20,304 nt of DNA from an uncultured Faecalibacterium sp. (GTDB lineage Bacteria; Bacillota; Clostridia; Oscillospirales; Ruminococcaceae), in contig CAKTBG010000035.1 of assembly GCA_934533135.1 (NCBI GenBank), positions 1-20,304 of the forward strand, in the 5' to 3' direction. Below the pieces are notes generated by a model, which saw nothing but the letters and a program-made list of their open reading frames with translations, searched no databases and was not told the origin of the DNA. The first letter of the stretch is position 1, and each line of letters starts with the position of its first letter. Both the position numbers and the translations under genes were made by a program. Shown in pieces: positions 5,739-13,839 of this stretch.

Positions 5739-6851
5739 ATGGCGAACAATGAATTTTTTGAAGCTCTCTCCATGCTGGAGCACGAGCGCGGCATCACCGC
5801 CGAATATCTGATCGACAAGATCAAGGCAGCCATCGTCATCGCTGTCAAGAAGAACTATGAGGTCGAGGACGACAACGTGATGGTCGAGATCGACCCTGCC
5901 AGCGGCAAGTTCAACGTCTCGCTGGTGCAGGATATCGTGGCCGATGAGGACTGGTACGACGAGCACACCCAGATCGGCGAGACCGAGGCACAGCACATCC
6001 GCAAGAGCTATAAGGCCGGCGACCGTCTGGTGACCCCCCTCAAGACCAAGGACTTTGGCCGCATCGCTGCCCAGACCGCAAAGCACGTCATCCGTCAGGG
6101 CATCCGCGAGGCCGAGCGCAGCCAGCAGCTCAGCGAGATCCAGAGCCGCGCCCATGACATCGTGCAGGCCACCGTGACCCGCGTGGATCCCGAGAAGGGC
6201 ATCGTCGCGCTGGATCTGGGCAAGGGCGGCGAGGCCATCCTGCCCCGCAACGAGCAGGTGCCCGGCGAGGTCTACACCGAGGGGCAGATGTTGCAGGTCT
6301 ATGTCGTGGACGTCGTCAGCGGCGACCGCGGCCCCCGCGTCATGATCAGCCGCACCCATCCGGGTCTGGTCAAGCGTCTGTTTGAGCTGGAAGTGCCCGA
6401 GATCTACGACGGCACCGTGGAAGTCAAGGCCATCAGCCGCGAGGCCGGTGCCCGCACCAAGATGGCCGTCTGGTCCAAGGATCCCAACGTCAACCCGGTT
6501 TCCGCCTGCATCGGACCCCACGGCGACCGTGTGGCCGCTGTGGTCGAGAAGCTGGGCGGTGAGAAGATCGACATCGTGAAGTGGAGCGAGGACGTCTCGG
6601 AGTTCATCTCTGCCGCACTCAGCCCGGCAAAGGTGGTCAAGGTCGAGCTGCTGCCCGGCGAGACCCGCTCCTGCCGCGTCACCGTGCCCGATCAGCAGCT
6701 GAGCCTTGCCATTGGCAACAAGGGTCAGAACGCCCGCCTGTGCGCCCGTCTGACCGGCTACAACATCGACATCCGCCCCGAGAGCGGCTACTACGGCGAG
6801 GACGACTCCAAGAAGGAAGAGCCCAAGGCCGAAGAGAACGCAGCAGAATAA
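5739..6851 (+). CDS. nusA: Transcription termination/antitermination factor NusA
   Basis: Binds RNA polymerase and nascent RNA and controls pausing and termination. The 370-residue length is normal for Firmicutes, which lack the C-terminal acidic repeats of E. coli. Domains in order: N-terminal RNAP-binding domain (about 1-130), S1 domain (about 140-203, with VTRVDPEKGIVALDLG), KH1 (about 205-282, with SACIGPHGDRV) and KH2 (about 285-346, with LSLAIGNKGQNARLCARLTG). The last 20 residues are an acidic, lysine-rich tail. AGGAGG (5723-5728) precedes the ATG by 10 bases. As the second gene it may control its own operon through the leader hairpin at 5161-5196. Confidence 0.97.
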   Translation: MANNEFFEALSMLEHERGITAEYLIDKIKAAIVIAVKKNYEVEDDNVMVEIDPASGKFNVSLVQDIVADEDWYDEHTQIGETEAQHIRKSYKAGDRLVTPLKTKDFGRIAAQTAKHVIRQGIREAERSQQLSEIQSRAHDIVQATVTRVDPEKGIVALDLGKGGEAILPRNEQVPGEVYTEGQMLQVYVVDVVSGDRGPRVMISRTHPGLVKRLFELEVPEIYDGTVEVKAISREAGARTKMAVWSKDPNVNPVSACIGPHGDRVAAVVEKLGGEKIDIVKWSEDVSEFISAALSPAKVVKVELLPGETRSCRVTVPDQQLSLAIGNKGQNARLCARLTGYNIDIRPESGYYGEDDSKKEEPKAEENAAE

Positions 6852-6887
6852 CGTCTGCCCGACCCATCGCCGAAGGAGGGAAATCGG

Positions 6888-7184
6888 ATGGCACAAAAAA
6901 AGATCCCTGCCCGCCAGTGCATCGGCTGCATGACCAGCCGTCCCAAAAAGGAGCTGGTGCGGGTGGTGCGCGCTCCGAGCGGAGAGATCAGCATCGACCC
7001 TGTGGGCAAAAAGCCGGGCCGCGGTGCCTACCTCTGCCCGGATCCCGCCTGCCTTGCAAAGGCAAAAAAGAAGAAGGCGTTGGAACGCTGCTTTGAGCAG
7101 CCGGTTCCCGCCGAGGTTTACGACGCGCTGGCGGCACAGCTGGCCGACGTCGAAAAGGAGGCAGCGGAAGATGGCAAAGAATAA
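6888..7184 (+). CDS. ylxR: YlxR/RnpM RNA-binding protein
   Basis: A 98-residue protein with the YlxR signature: ARQCIGCMTSRPKKELVRVV (8-27) and the loop GRGAYLCPDPAC (45-56). The family sits between nusA and the L7Ae-like gene in most Firmicutes. It has been described as an RNA-binding modulator of RNase P (RnpM); that role comes from the family, not from this sequence. The C-terminus is rich in lysine and then acidic residues. The Shine-Dalgarno GAAGGAGGG is about 8 bases before the ATG. Its end overlaps the next gene by 14 bases, which suggests translational coupling. Confidence 0.93.
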   Translation: MAQKKIPARQCIGCMTSRPKKELVRVVRAPSGEISIDPVGKKPGRGAYLCPDPACLAKAKKKKALERCFEQPVPAEVYDALAAQLADVEKEAAEDGKE

Positions 7185-7551
7185 AAAGAACGCGCCCGAA
7201 AAACCGGCACTTCCGCCGGAAGAGGCATTGTTTCAGGCGTTGAGCCTCTGCCGCAAAGCCGGTGCGCTGACCATGGGCTTTGACGCCGTGGAAGACGCCG
7301 CCGTCAAGGGCAAGGCGTGGATCGTCCTGACCGCGTCGGATGCCAGCGAAAAGACCGTCAACCGGCTGAATTACTCCATCGGAGATCTGGTGGACGTGAT
7401 CCGGATGCCCCTGACGCAGGATCGGCTGGCCGATGTCAGCCGCAAACCGGTGGCCGTATACGCCGTGACCGACCGCAACCTCGCAAAGCTCTGCTTTGAC
7501 CGCCTGAGTGACTGCGGAGCAATCAAAAATGAGGAGGATATGAGCGAATGA
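7171..7551 (+). CDS. ylxQ: L7Ae/L30e-family ribosomal-protein-like RNA-binding protein (YlxQ)
   Basis: A 126-residue protein of the L7Ae kink-turn-binding family, in the fixed position between ylxR and infB. Seen: LFQALSLCRKAGALTMGFDAVEDAAVKGKAWIVLTASDAS (about 22-61), the family's typical helix-strand start, and the later VYAVTDRNLAKLC. The start is the ATG at 7171, 9 bases after AAAGGAGG (7154-7161); the longer frame upstream is only the antisense-phase extension through ylxR. It carries an N-terminal extension of about 18 lysine/proline-rich residues not typical of the short B. subtilis form. It overlaps ylxR by 14 bases and infB by 4 (ATGA). Confidence 0.9.
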   Translation: MAKNKKNAPEKPALPPEEALFQALSLCRKAGALTMGFDAVEDAAVKGKAWIVLTASDASEKTVNRLNYSIGDLVDVIRMPLTQDRLADVSRKPVAVYAVTDRNLAKLCFDRLSDCGAIKNEEDMSE

Positions 7552-10043
7552 TCGTAAAATATAAAGTGAGCGATTTTGCAAAAGACCTGAACCTCTCTGC
7601 CAAGAAGGTTCTGGATGAGCTGGCTGCCATGGGCAGCACCGGGAAGAAGAACAGCTCCAATCTCGAGGAGAACGAGCTGAACTACCTGCTGGAGAAATTC
7701 AGCAAGGACAACAGCGAGAAGGATCTGTCTGCGTTCCTGAACAGCGCAAAGCAGCCCAAGGAAGAGCCGAAGGCCGAGGACAAGAAGCCGGAGAAGAAGG
7801 CAGACAAGAAGCCCGAGAACAAGGCTCCCAAGGCAGAGGGCAAGCAGGACAAGAAGCCTGCCGCACAGCCCGCTGCCAACAACCAGAACAGCCAGCCCAA
7901 GAACGACAAGAACAACCCCGGCAAGCACGGCGAGAAGAAGAACGAGCAGCACAAGAAGCGGGAGGAAAAGACCGTCTCGCTGAGTGAGCTGGCGCGTGAG
8001 ACCGGTGCCAAGGCCACCGCTGGGTCGGCACAGTCCGTCTCGGTCCGCCGCGAGGATCATCAGGTGACCGTCGATACCCGCACCGTCGATATGAACGTGG
8101 ATCGCTTTGACGCCCGTTACGACGATCTGGCCTCCACCAAGAACACCGAGAATCGCCGCAAGCCGACCCCGCAGGGCAACAAGCAGAAGTTCACCCAGCG
8201 CGGCCAGCGGCAGCGTCAGCAGTTCCAGAAGGGCAAGCGGGAGACGGAGTTCGAGCGTCTGCAGCGCATCCAGCTGGAGAAGGCCCGCAACGCGCAGCTG
8301 AAAGTCCTGATCCCCGACGAGATCACCGTCGGCGAGCTGGCAGCCCGCCTGAAGCAGCAGGCCGGTAAGGTCATTGCCAAGTTCATGCAGATGGGCGAGA
8401 TGCACGCCATCAACGACGTCATCGACTTCGATACCGCCTCCCTGCTGGCCGAGGAGTTCCACGCCAAGGTCGAGCACGAGGTCCATGTGACCATCGAGGA
8501 GCGTCTGTTCGATCAGGAGGAGGACACCGAGGAAAATCTGGTGGAGCGTCCCCCGGTCGTCTGCGTCATGGGTCACGTTGACCACGGCAAGACCAGCATT
8601 CTGGACGCCATCCGCAAGACCAACGTCACCGCAGGCGAGGCCGGCGGCATCACGCAGGCCATCGGTGCCTATCAGGTCCGGATCAACGACAGCCTGATCA
8701 CCTTCCTCGATACCCCGGGTCATGAGGCGTTTACCTCCATGCGTGCCCGCGGTGCCAACATGACCGATATCGCGGTTCTGGTCGTGGCTGCCGACGACGG
8801 CATCATGCCCCAGACCGTCGAGTCCATCAACCACGCCAAGGCTGCCAACGTCAAGGTCATCGTGGCCATGAACAAGATGGATAAGCCCACCGCCAACCCC
8901 GAAAAGGTCATGGAAGGCCTGACTAAGTACGGCCTGATCACCGAGGACTGGGGCGGCGACGTGGCCTGCATCCCCGTTTCGGCTCTGACCGGCATGGGCA
9001 TCAACGACCTGCTGGAGCGCATCGCGCTGGAAGCCGAAGTCATGGAGCTGAAGGCCAACCCCAACCGCCGTGCCAAGGGCGCGGTCGTCGAGGCGCGTCT
9101 GGATAAGGGTCAGGGCCCCATCGCCACCATTCTGGTTCAGAACGGCACCCTGCACTCCGGCGACGTCATCATCGCCGGTACCGCTGTGGGCCGTGTGCGC
9201 ACCATGCGCAACGACCGCGGCCAGCTGATCGAGTCGGCCGGCCCCTCCACCCCTGTGGAGATCACCGGCCTGACCGCTGTGCCCGAGGCAGGCGACCTGT
9301 TCGAGGCCGTTGCCGACGAGCGTCTGGCGCGTGAGCTGGCTGAGCAGCGCACCGCAGCCGCCAAGGAGAAGCAGTTCTCTGCCTTCCAGAAGGTCACGCT
9401 GGATAACCTGTTCAGCCAGATGGCACAGAACGACATGAAGGAGCTGGCCATCGTCGTCAAGGCCGATGTGCAGGGCTCCGCAGAGGCCGTCAAGCAGAGC
9501 CTCGAAAAGATCTCCAACGACGAGGTCCGCGTCCGTGTCATCCATGCCGGTGTCGGTGCCATCAGCAAGTCCGACGTCGATCTGGCCGACGCATCCAACG
9601 CCATCATCATCGGCTTCAATGTCCGCCCGGACAACGTTGCCAAGGAAGAAGCGGCCGCCACCAACGTGGAAATGCGGATGTACCGCGTCATCTACGATGC
9701 CATCAACGACGTCACCGACGCTATGAAGGGTATGCTGGCTCCCAAGTTCCGCGAGGTATCTCTGGGCGAGCTGCAGGTGCGTCAGGTCTACAAGATCTCC
9801 AACGTCGGCACCGTTGCAGGCTGCCGTGTCACCAGCGGCAAGATCACCCGCGACAGCAAGGTGCGTGTCGTCCGCGACGGCATCGTTCTGGCCGAGGACG
9901 AGATCGCCTCTCTGAAGCGTTTCAAGGACGACGCCAAGGAAGTGGCCGAGGGCTACGAGTGCGGCGTGACGCTGGCCAAGTTTGCCGACGTCAAGGAAGG
10001 CGACGTCTACGAGGCCTTCAAGATGGAAGAGTATCGTGATTGA
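7548..10043 (+). CDS. infB: Translation initiation factor IF-2
   Basis: A GTPase that brings initiator fMet-tRNA to the 30S subunit and promotes subunit joining. The 831-residue product has an IF2-N motif (1-60, VSDFAKDLNLSAKKVLDEL), a low-complexity Lys/Glu/Pro/Asn linker (about 65-140), a second IF2-N region (about 250-310), then the G domain: G1 GHVDHGKT (342-349), switch I GGITQAIGAY (366-375), G3 DTPGHE (388-393), G4 NKMD (442-445) and a G5 SAL. Domains II, III and IV follow. GGAGG lies about 9 bases before the start, which overlaps the ylxQ stop as ATGA. Length and motifs are complete, with no frameshift seen. Confidence 0.98.
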   Translation: MIVKYKVSDFAKDLNLSAKKVLDELAAMGSTGKKNSSNLEENELNYLLEKFSKDNSEKDLSAFLNSAKQPKEEPKAEDKKPEKKADKKPENKAPKAEGKQDKKPAAQPAANNQNSQPKNDKNNPGKHGEKKNEQHKKREEKTVSLSELARETGAKATAGSAQSVSVRREDHQVTVDTRTVDMNVDRFDARYDDLASTKNTENRRKPTPQGNKQKFTQRGQRQRQQFQKGKRETEFERLQRIQLEKARNAQLKVLIPDEITVGELAARLKQQAGKVIAKFMQMGEMHAINDVIDFDTASLLAEEFHAKVEHEVHVTIEERLFDQEEDTEENLVERPPVVCVMGHVDHGKTSILDAIRKTNVTAGEAGGITQAIGAYQVRINDSLITFLDTPGHEAFTSMRARGANMTDIAVLVVAADDGIMPQTVESINHAKAANVKVIVAMNKMDKPTANPEKVMEGLTKYGLITEDWGGDVACIPVSALTGMGINDLLERIALEAEVMELKANPNRRAKGAVVEARLDKGQGPIATILVQNGTLHSGDVIIAGTAVGRVRTMRNDRGQLIESAGPSTPVEITGLTAVPEAGDLFEAVADERLARELAEQRTAAAKEKQFSAFQKVTLDNLFSQMAQNDMKELAIVVKADVQGSAEAVKQSLEKISNDEVRVRVIHAGVGAISKSDVDLADASNAIIIGFNVRPDNVAKEEAAATNVEMRMYRVIYDAINDVTDAMKGMLAPKFREVSLGELQVRQVYKISNVGTVAGCRVTSGKITRDSKVRVVRDGIVLAEDEIASLKRFKDDAKEVAEGYECGVTLAKFADVKEGDVYEAFKMEEYRD

Positions 10044-10059
10044 GATTTAAGGAGAAGCT

Positions 10060-10443
10060 ATGTCTCAGAAAAATATGGGTCGTCTGGCGCAGGACATGAA
10101 GCGTGAGCTGATCGCCATCATCGGACGGCTGAAGGACCCGCGTCTGGAGGGCGGTCTGCTGACCGTGACCCGGCTGGACGTGACGCCCGATCTGGATGTT
10201 GCCAAGGTCTATGTCAGCGTGATGGGCCGCGAGGACGGCCCCAAGCCCGCGATCGAGGCTCTGAACCGCGCTGCCGGCCATGTGCGCACCGAAGTCAGCA
10301 AAAAAATGCACATCCGCAAGGCTCCCCGCTTCATTTTTGTGGAGGATGACGGCGCAGCGTATGCAGCGCACATCAACCAGCTGCTCCGGGAGCTGAACGT
10401 GAACGGCAGCCCGGACGACGAGACGCCGGAAACCGAGGATTGA
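10060..10443 (+). CDS. rbfA: Ribosome-binding factor A
   Basis: A 127-residue KH-like protein for late 30S maturation near the 16S rRNA 5' end and for cold adaptation. Seen: RLAQDMKRELIAIIGRLKDPRL (8-29), LLTVTRLDVTPDLDVAKVYVSV (34-55) and RKAPRFIFVEDDG. The start follows AAGGAGAAGCT and lies 16 bases after infB, the usual neighbour. The last 20 residues form an acidic tail. No unusual features. Confidence 0.95.
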   Translation: MSQKNMGRLAQDMKRELIAIIGRLKDPRLEGGLLTVTRLDVTPDLDVAKVYVSVMGREDGPKPAIEALNRAAGHVRTEVSKKMHIRKAPRFIFVEDDGAAYAAHINQLLRELNVNGSPDDETPETED

Positions 10444-10473
10444 TCGTCGCTGCGGAAAGGATGGATCCATGGA

Positions 10474-11472
10474 ATGACAGAACAATGGAATGTGCAGCAG
10501 ATGGCCGAGCGGCTGTGTGCGGCGGAAGATATCCTGATTCTGTGCCACAAAAATCCGGATGGGGATACCATCGGCTGCGCCAGTGCGCTCTGCCACGCCC
10601 TCGAAGCGATGGACAAGAACGCGGCGGTGCTCTGCTCCGACCCCATCCCCGAGCGGTATGCGTACACCGCAGCCCGGCTGTTCAAGGACGATTTTGAGCC
10701 GCGGACCGTCGTTGCTGTGGACGTGGCCAGCATCCAGCTGTTCGGCGAGAACAACGGGATGCCCCAGTACACCCGCCATGTCGATCTCTGCATCGACCAC
10801 CACGCAGGCAACAGCGGCTATGCCGATTTCACCCTGCTGGACGGCGGTGCGGCAGCGGCGGCGGAGCTGCTGTATGAGGTGATCTTGGCCATGGGCGTTT
10901 CGATCACGCCCCAGATCGCCGATTGCCTCTACACCGGCCTGTCCACCGACACCGGCTGCTTCAAGTTTTCTTCCACTACGGCCAACACCCACCTCATTGC
11001 GGCCAAGCTCATTGCGGCCGGTGCCCATCTGGAAGAGCTGAACACCCGGCTCTTCGACACCAAGCCCCGGGAGCGGATGGAGGCCGAGCGGATCGCCCGC
11101 AACCATCTGGAATACCATCTGGATGGCCGGTGCGCCCTCATCTATCTGACCCGCGACGAGATCGAGATGAGCCATGTGGACCCCGCCGACCTCGAGGAGC
11201 TGACCGGCCTGCCCATCAGCATCGAGGGGGTGCAGGTGGGGCTGACCCTCCGCCAGCAGCCCGGCGGCAGCTACCGGATCAGCGTCCGGACGGCCAAGGG
11301 CGTGGACGCCTGTGCCATTGCCCGGCGGCTGGGCGGCGGCGGACACACCCGCGCAGCCGGCTGTGAGCTGCTGGGCAATCTCGACAACGCCAAGAGCGCG
11401 ATCCTGGCCGAGGTCGAGGCGGAACTGAACCAGAACGAACAGCAGGAGGACGGCGGATGCAGGGAATCTTGA
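10474..11472 (+). CDS. nrnA: DHH/DHHA1 phosphoesterase, NrnA-like nanoRNase/pAp phosphatase
   Basis: A 332-residue cytoplasmic DHH-family enzyme. NrnA homologues degrade short RNA oligonucleotides and dephosphorylate 3'-phosphoadenosine 5'-phosphate. Metal-binding motifs seen: HKNPDGD (25-31), AVDVAS with D83, IDHH with D108-H110, and GLSTDTG with D159. The C-terminal DHHA1 domain carries RRLGGGGHTRAAG (about 285-296). The start is the ATG at 10474; nearby ATGs at 10461 and 10469 are out of frame. GGAAAGG (10454-10460) is 13 bases away, a rather long spacing, so translation may depend on coupling to rbfA, which stops 30 bases upstream. Between rbfA and truB is a common place for this gene in clostridia. 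The call between NrnA and a c-di-AMP-active relative rests on family resemblance. Confidence 0.9.
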   Translation: MTEQWNVQQMAERLCAAEDILILCHKNPDGDTIGCASALCHALEAMDKNAAVLCSDPIPERYAYTAARLFKDDFEPRTVVAVDVASIQLFGENNGMPQYTRHVDLCIDHHAGNSGYADFTLLDGGAAAAAELLYEVILAMGVSITPQIADCLYTGLSTDTGCFKFSSTTANTHLIAAKLIAAGAHLEELNTRLFDTKPRERMEAERIARNHLEYHLDGRCALIYLTRDEIEMSHVDPADLEELTGLPISIEGVQVGLTLRQQPGGSYRISVRTAKGVDACAIARRLGGGGHTRAAGCELLGNLDNAKSAILAEVEAELNQNEQQEDGGCRES

Positions 11473-12335
11473 TCGTGGACAAACCCACCGACTGGACCAG
11501 CTTTGACGTCATCGCCAAGCTGCGGGGCATCCTCGGCACCCGGAAGCTGGGGCACAGCGGAACGCTGGACCCGATGGCGACCGGCGTGCTGCCGGTGTTC
11601 TGCGGCGGCGCGAGCAAGGCGGTGGATCTGCAGCTCGACCACACCAAAGCCTACCGCGCGACCCTGCGGCTGGGTGCAAGGACCGACACCGGCGACATCA
11701 CCGGTACGGTGCTGGAGACCGCCCCGGTCACGGTGGGGGAGGCAGAGGTGAAAGCCATTCTGCCTCGCTTCGTCGGTGCGCAGATGCAGACGCCGCCCAT
11801 GTACTCGGCAGTCAAAATCAACGGCCAGCCCCTCTATAAAATGGCGCGGCAGGGCATCGAGGTGGAGCGGAAAGCACGCCCCATCGAGATCTTGAGTATC
11901 GAGTACAACGGAAGCCCGGCCGAACATGAGTATCAGCTGACCGTCCGCTGCTCCAAGGGAACCTATATCCGGGTCCTGCTGGAGGACATCGCCGCAGCAC
12001 TGGGGCAGAAGGGTACCATGAGTGCACTGCGCCGGGTGGCGGCGGGCGTTTACACCGAGGCCGACGCCCACACGCTGGACGAGATCCAAGCGGCGAAGGA
12101 CGCCGGTACACTGGAGCAGCTGCTGCTGCCGGTGGAGAGCGTCTTTGCCTCCCTGCCGCTGCTGACGGTGGACCGCCGGGTGGAGCAGCACCTGTACAAC
12201 GGCTGCCCCACCAGCCGCTATCCGGCAGCGGACGGCCGCTACCGGGTGCGGAATGCCGACGGCGCGTTCCTTGGCCTTGCCAATGTGGTGCAGGGCGTGC
12301 TCAAGGTCGAAAAGCTGTTCGTTGAACGAAAGTAA
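11457..12335 (+). CDS. truB: tRNA pseudouridine-55 synthase
   Basis: Converts U55 in the T-loop of tRNAs to pseudouridine. The 292-residue product has the family's opening GILIVDKPTDWTSFDVI (3-19), the motif GHSGTLDPMATGVLPV (32-47) with catalytic D38, then YRATLRLGARTDTGD and the RCSKGTYIRVL motif (about 162-173). AGGAGG lies about 8 bases before the ATG, which overlaps the end of the nrnA-like gene by 16 bases. A C-terminal domain covers about residues 245-292. Complete and ordinary. Confidence 0.96.
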   Translation: MQGILIVDKPTDWTSFDVIAKLRGILGTRKLGHSGTLDPMATGVLPVFCGGASKAVDLQLDHTKAYRATLRLGARTDTGDITGTVLETAPVTVGEAEVKAILPRFVGAQMQTPPMYSAVKINGQPLYKMARQGIEVERKARPIEILSIEYNGSPAEHEYQLTVRCSKGTYIRVLLEDIAAALGQKGTMSALRRVAAGVYTEADAHTLDEIQAAKDAGTLEQLLLPVESVFASLPLLTVDRRVEQHLYNGCPTSRYPAADGRYRVRNADGAFLGLANVVQGVLKVEKLFVERK

Positions 12336-12346
12336 AAAAGGAAATC

Positions 12347-13267
12347 ATGCCAATGCAGATCTATTCACAGCTTGCCCCGCTTGCGCTGGGCAGTGCAGAC
12401 GGCTCTGCCGTTGCGATGGGGTTCTTCGACGGCATCCACATCGGCCACCGGGCGGTCATCGAGGGTGCTGTCGCATGGGCGAACGCCCACGGTGCGGCTC
12501 CGGCGGTCTTCACCTTCCGGCTGCCGACCGACAACAAAATGAAGGGCAAGCGGCTCCTCTCCACCGAGGACAAGCACGCCCTGATCGCCAGTCTGGGCGT
12601 GGAACACTACCTCTGCCCGGATTTCGAGGAGATCAAAGCCATGACGCCCGAGCAGTTCGTGCAGGGCATCGTCCGCGACTGCAAGGCAAAGGCGTTGTTC
12701 TGCGGCGAAAACTTCACCTTCGGAGCTAAGGCCGCGGGCAACCCCGACCTGCTCCGGAAGCTCTGTGCGCCGCTGGGCGTGGAGGTGGTCATCGTGCCGA
12801 TGACCCAGTTTGAGGAAAAGCCGGTCTCCTCCACCCGCATCCGCACCGCGTTGGAAGGCGGCGACATCCCGGCGGCCAACGCCATGCTCGGGATGCCCTA
12901 CGCCATCCGGTTTGCGGTGCAGCACGGGCAGGGCTTGGGGCGCACGCTGGGTGTGCCGACCATCAATCAGCTCTACCCCGAAGGGTTCCAGCTGCCCCGG
13001 TACGGCATCTATATCACCCGCACAAAGATCGGCGGAAAGTGGTACCCTTCGGCCACCGGCCTTGGCACCCGCCCCACCGTCAACGACGACGCCTCCAAGG
13101 TGACCTGCGAGACCTTCATCCCCGGCTTTGCGGGCGACCTTTACGGCACCGACCCGGTGGTGGAGTTTCACGCCTACCTCAGCCCCAGCAAGAAGTTTGC
13201 CTCGCTGGATGAGCTGAAAGCCTGCATCCACCATGCGGCACAGCGGGCGGAAGCATATTTCAAGTAA
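12347..13267 (+). CDS. ribF: Bifunctional riboflavin kinase / FAD synthetase
   Basis: Makes FMN and then FAD from riboflavin. The 306-residue product has the FAD synthetase nucleotidyl-transfer motif GFFDGIHIGH (25-34) and SSTRIR (161-166) in the N-terminal half. The flavokinase half has GLGRTLGVPT (196-205), GTRPTVN (240-246) and E255 in CETF as likely base. AAAAGGAA is a modest ribosome-binding site 4-5 bases before the ATG at 12347; a second ATG at 12353 is a possible start two codons in. It is the last gene of the operon, 11 bases after truB. rpsO normally follows ribF in Firmicutes; here an accessory block intervenes. Confidence 0.96.
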   Translation: MPMQIYSQLAPLALGSADGSAVAMGFFDGIHIGHRAVIEGAVAWANAHGAAPAVFTFRLPTDNKMKGKRLLSTEDKHALIASLGVEHYLCPDFEEIKAMTPEQFVQGIVRDCKAKALFCGENFTFGAKAAGNPDLLRKLCAPLGVEVVIVPMTQFEEKPVSSTRIRTALEGGDIPAANAMLGMPYAIRFAVQHGQGLGRTLGVPTINQLYPEGFQLPRYGIYITRTKIGGKWYPSATGLGTRPTVNDDASKVTCETFIPGFAGDLYGTDPVVEFHAYLSPSKKFASLDELKACIHHAAQRAEAYFK

Positions 13268-13283
13268 TGCGGTTTTGAAACAG

Positions 13284-13334
13284 AAAAAGTCCTTCCCCGC
13301 TTCGGCAGAACGCCCGGCGGAGAAGGACTTTTTT
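13284..13334. terminator. Bidirectional terminator between ribF and the XRE gene
   Basis: AAAAAGTCCTTC (13284-13295) pairs with GAAGGACTTTTT (13322-13333), continued inward by CCGC (13297-13300) with GCGG (13317-13320). It has T-runs on both strands, so it can end the nusA-infB operon and the convergent XRE transcript. Confidence 0.9.
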
Positions 13335-13340
13335 GCGTTG

Positions 13341-13661
13341 TCAGAGCTTGGAGAGATCTTCCAGAAGCGAAAGTGCAATGGGTTTGACCCGCATGGAACA
13401 GGAATTGAACAATTCTAAAACGCGGTCATTGGCGTACTCTTTCCGGGCAATTTCGGTATTTGTCAGGATCTCGGCAATGTCAACGCCCAGTTCGGTGCAG
13501 ATATTGGAGAGGGTCTCGAGGGTCGGATAGACCCGTCCGTTTTCGATTTTGGAAAGATAGACGACGGAAATGCCGGCCTTTTCAGCCAGCTTTTCCTGCG
13601 TGATGTTTTTCTCTCGGCGGTAGTTCTGAATGCGTTTTCCAATTGCGACGTAATCAATCAT
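13341..13661 (-). CDS. XRE-family helix-turn-helix transcriptional regulator
   Basis: A 106-residue DNA-binding protein with a Cro/C1-type domain at residues 1-66: IGKRIQNYRREKNITQEKLAEKAGISVVYLSKIENGRVYPTL-type spacing with the recognition helix near ISVVYLSKIENG (31-42). The remaining 40 residues show no known effector domain. AGGAGG is about 7 bases before the ATG. A weak -10 (TATAAG, minus strand near 13685) lies upstream. It is divergent from the LRR lipoprotein gene, and a 7-bp inverted repeat sits in that gene's promoter, so it could repress its neighbour; that is inference. It ends at the ribF bidirectional terminator. Confidence 0.9.
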   Translation of the reverse strand: MIDYVAIGKRIQNYRREKNITQEKLAEKAGISVVYLSKIENGRVYPTLETLSNICTELGVDIAEILTNTEIARKEYANDRVLELFNSCSMRVKPIALSLLEDLSKL

Positions 13662-13737
13662 CGGTTGGCCTCCTGAATGCTATCTTATACTGACAATACA
13701 GGATTAAACCGAAAGAATAATAATCTGATAGAACAAC

Positions 13738-13766
13738 TTGACATTATAGTTTAATGAATCTATAAT
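13738..13766 (+). promoter_or_regulatory. Perfect sigma-A promoter with a candidate operator, for the LRR lipoprotein gene
   Basis: TTGACA (13738-13743), a 17-base spacer and TATAAT (13761-13766) match consensus exactly. ATTATAG (13743-13749) and CTATAAT (13760-13766) form a 7-bp inverted repeat with a 10-base centre filling the space between the two boxes. That is a good place and size for a dimeric repressor such as the divergent XRE protein. Promoter by sight; operator by inference. Confidence 0.8.
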
Positions 13767-13839
13767 AAAACCAAGGATATGTGGCTTTCAATAGTCGCAG
13801 AATTTTCAGATTGTAATATGCAAAAGGAGGCAGAATTCA

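Noticed and set aside
7740..7980. Lysine-rich stretch in infB considered as a repeat insertion or frameshift
   Set aside because: The frame is unbroken, and Lys/Glu/Pro-rich linkers of variable length are normal between IF-2 N-terminal segments.
7371..9545. A 724-codon open frame on the minus strand opposite infB and ylxQ
   Set aside because: It lies antisense to a certain IF-2 gene. Its product is a Leu/Gly/Val/Asp/His-rich shadow with no domain, as expected opposite GC-rich codons; no Shine-Dalgarno stands out.
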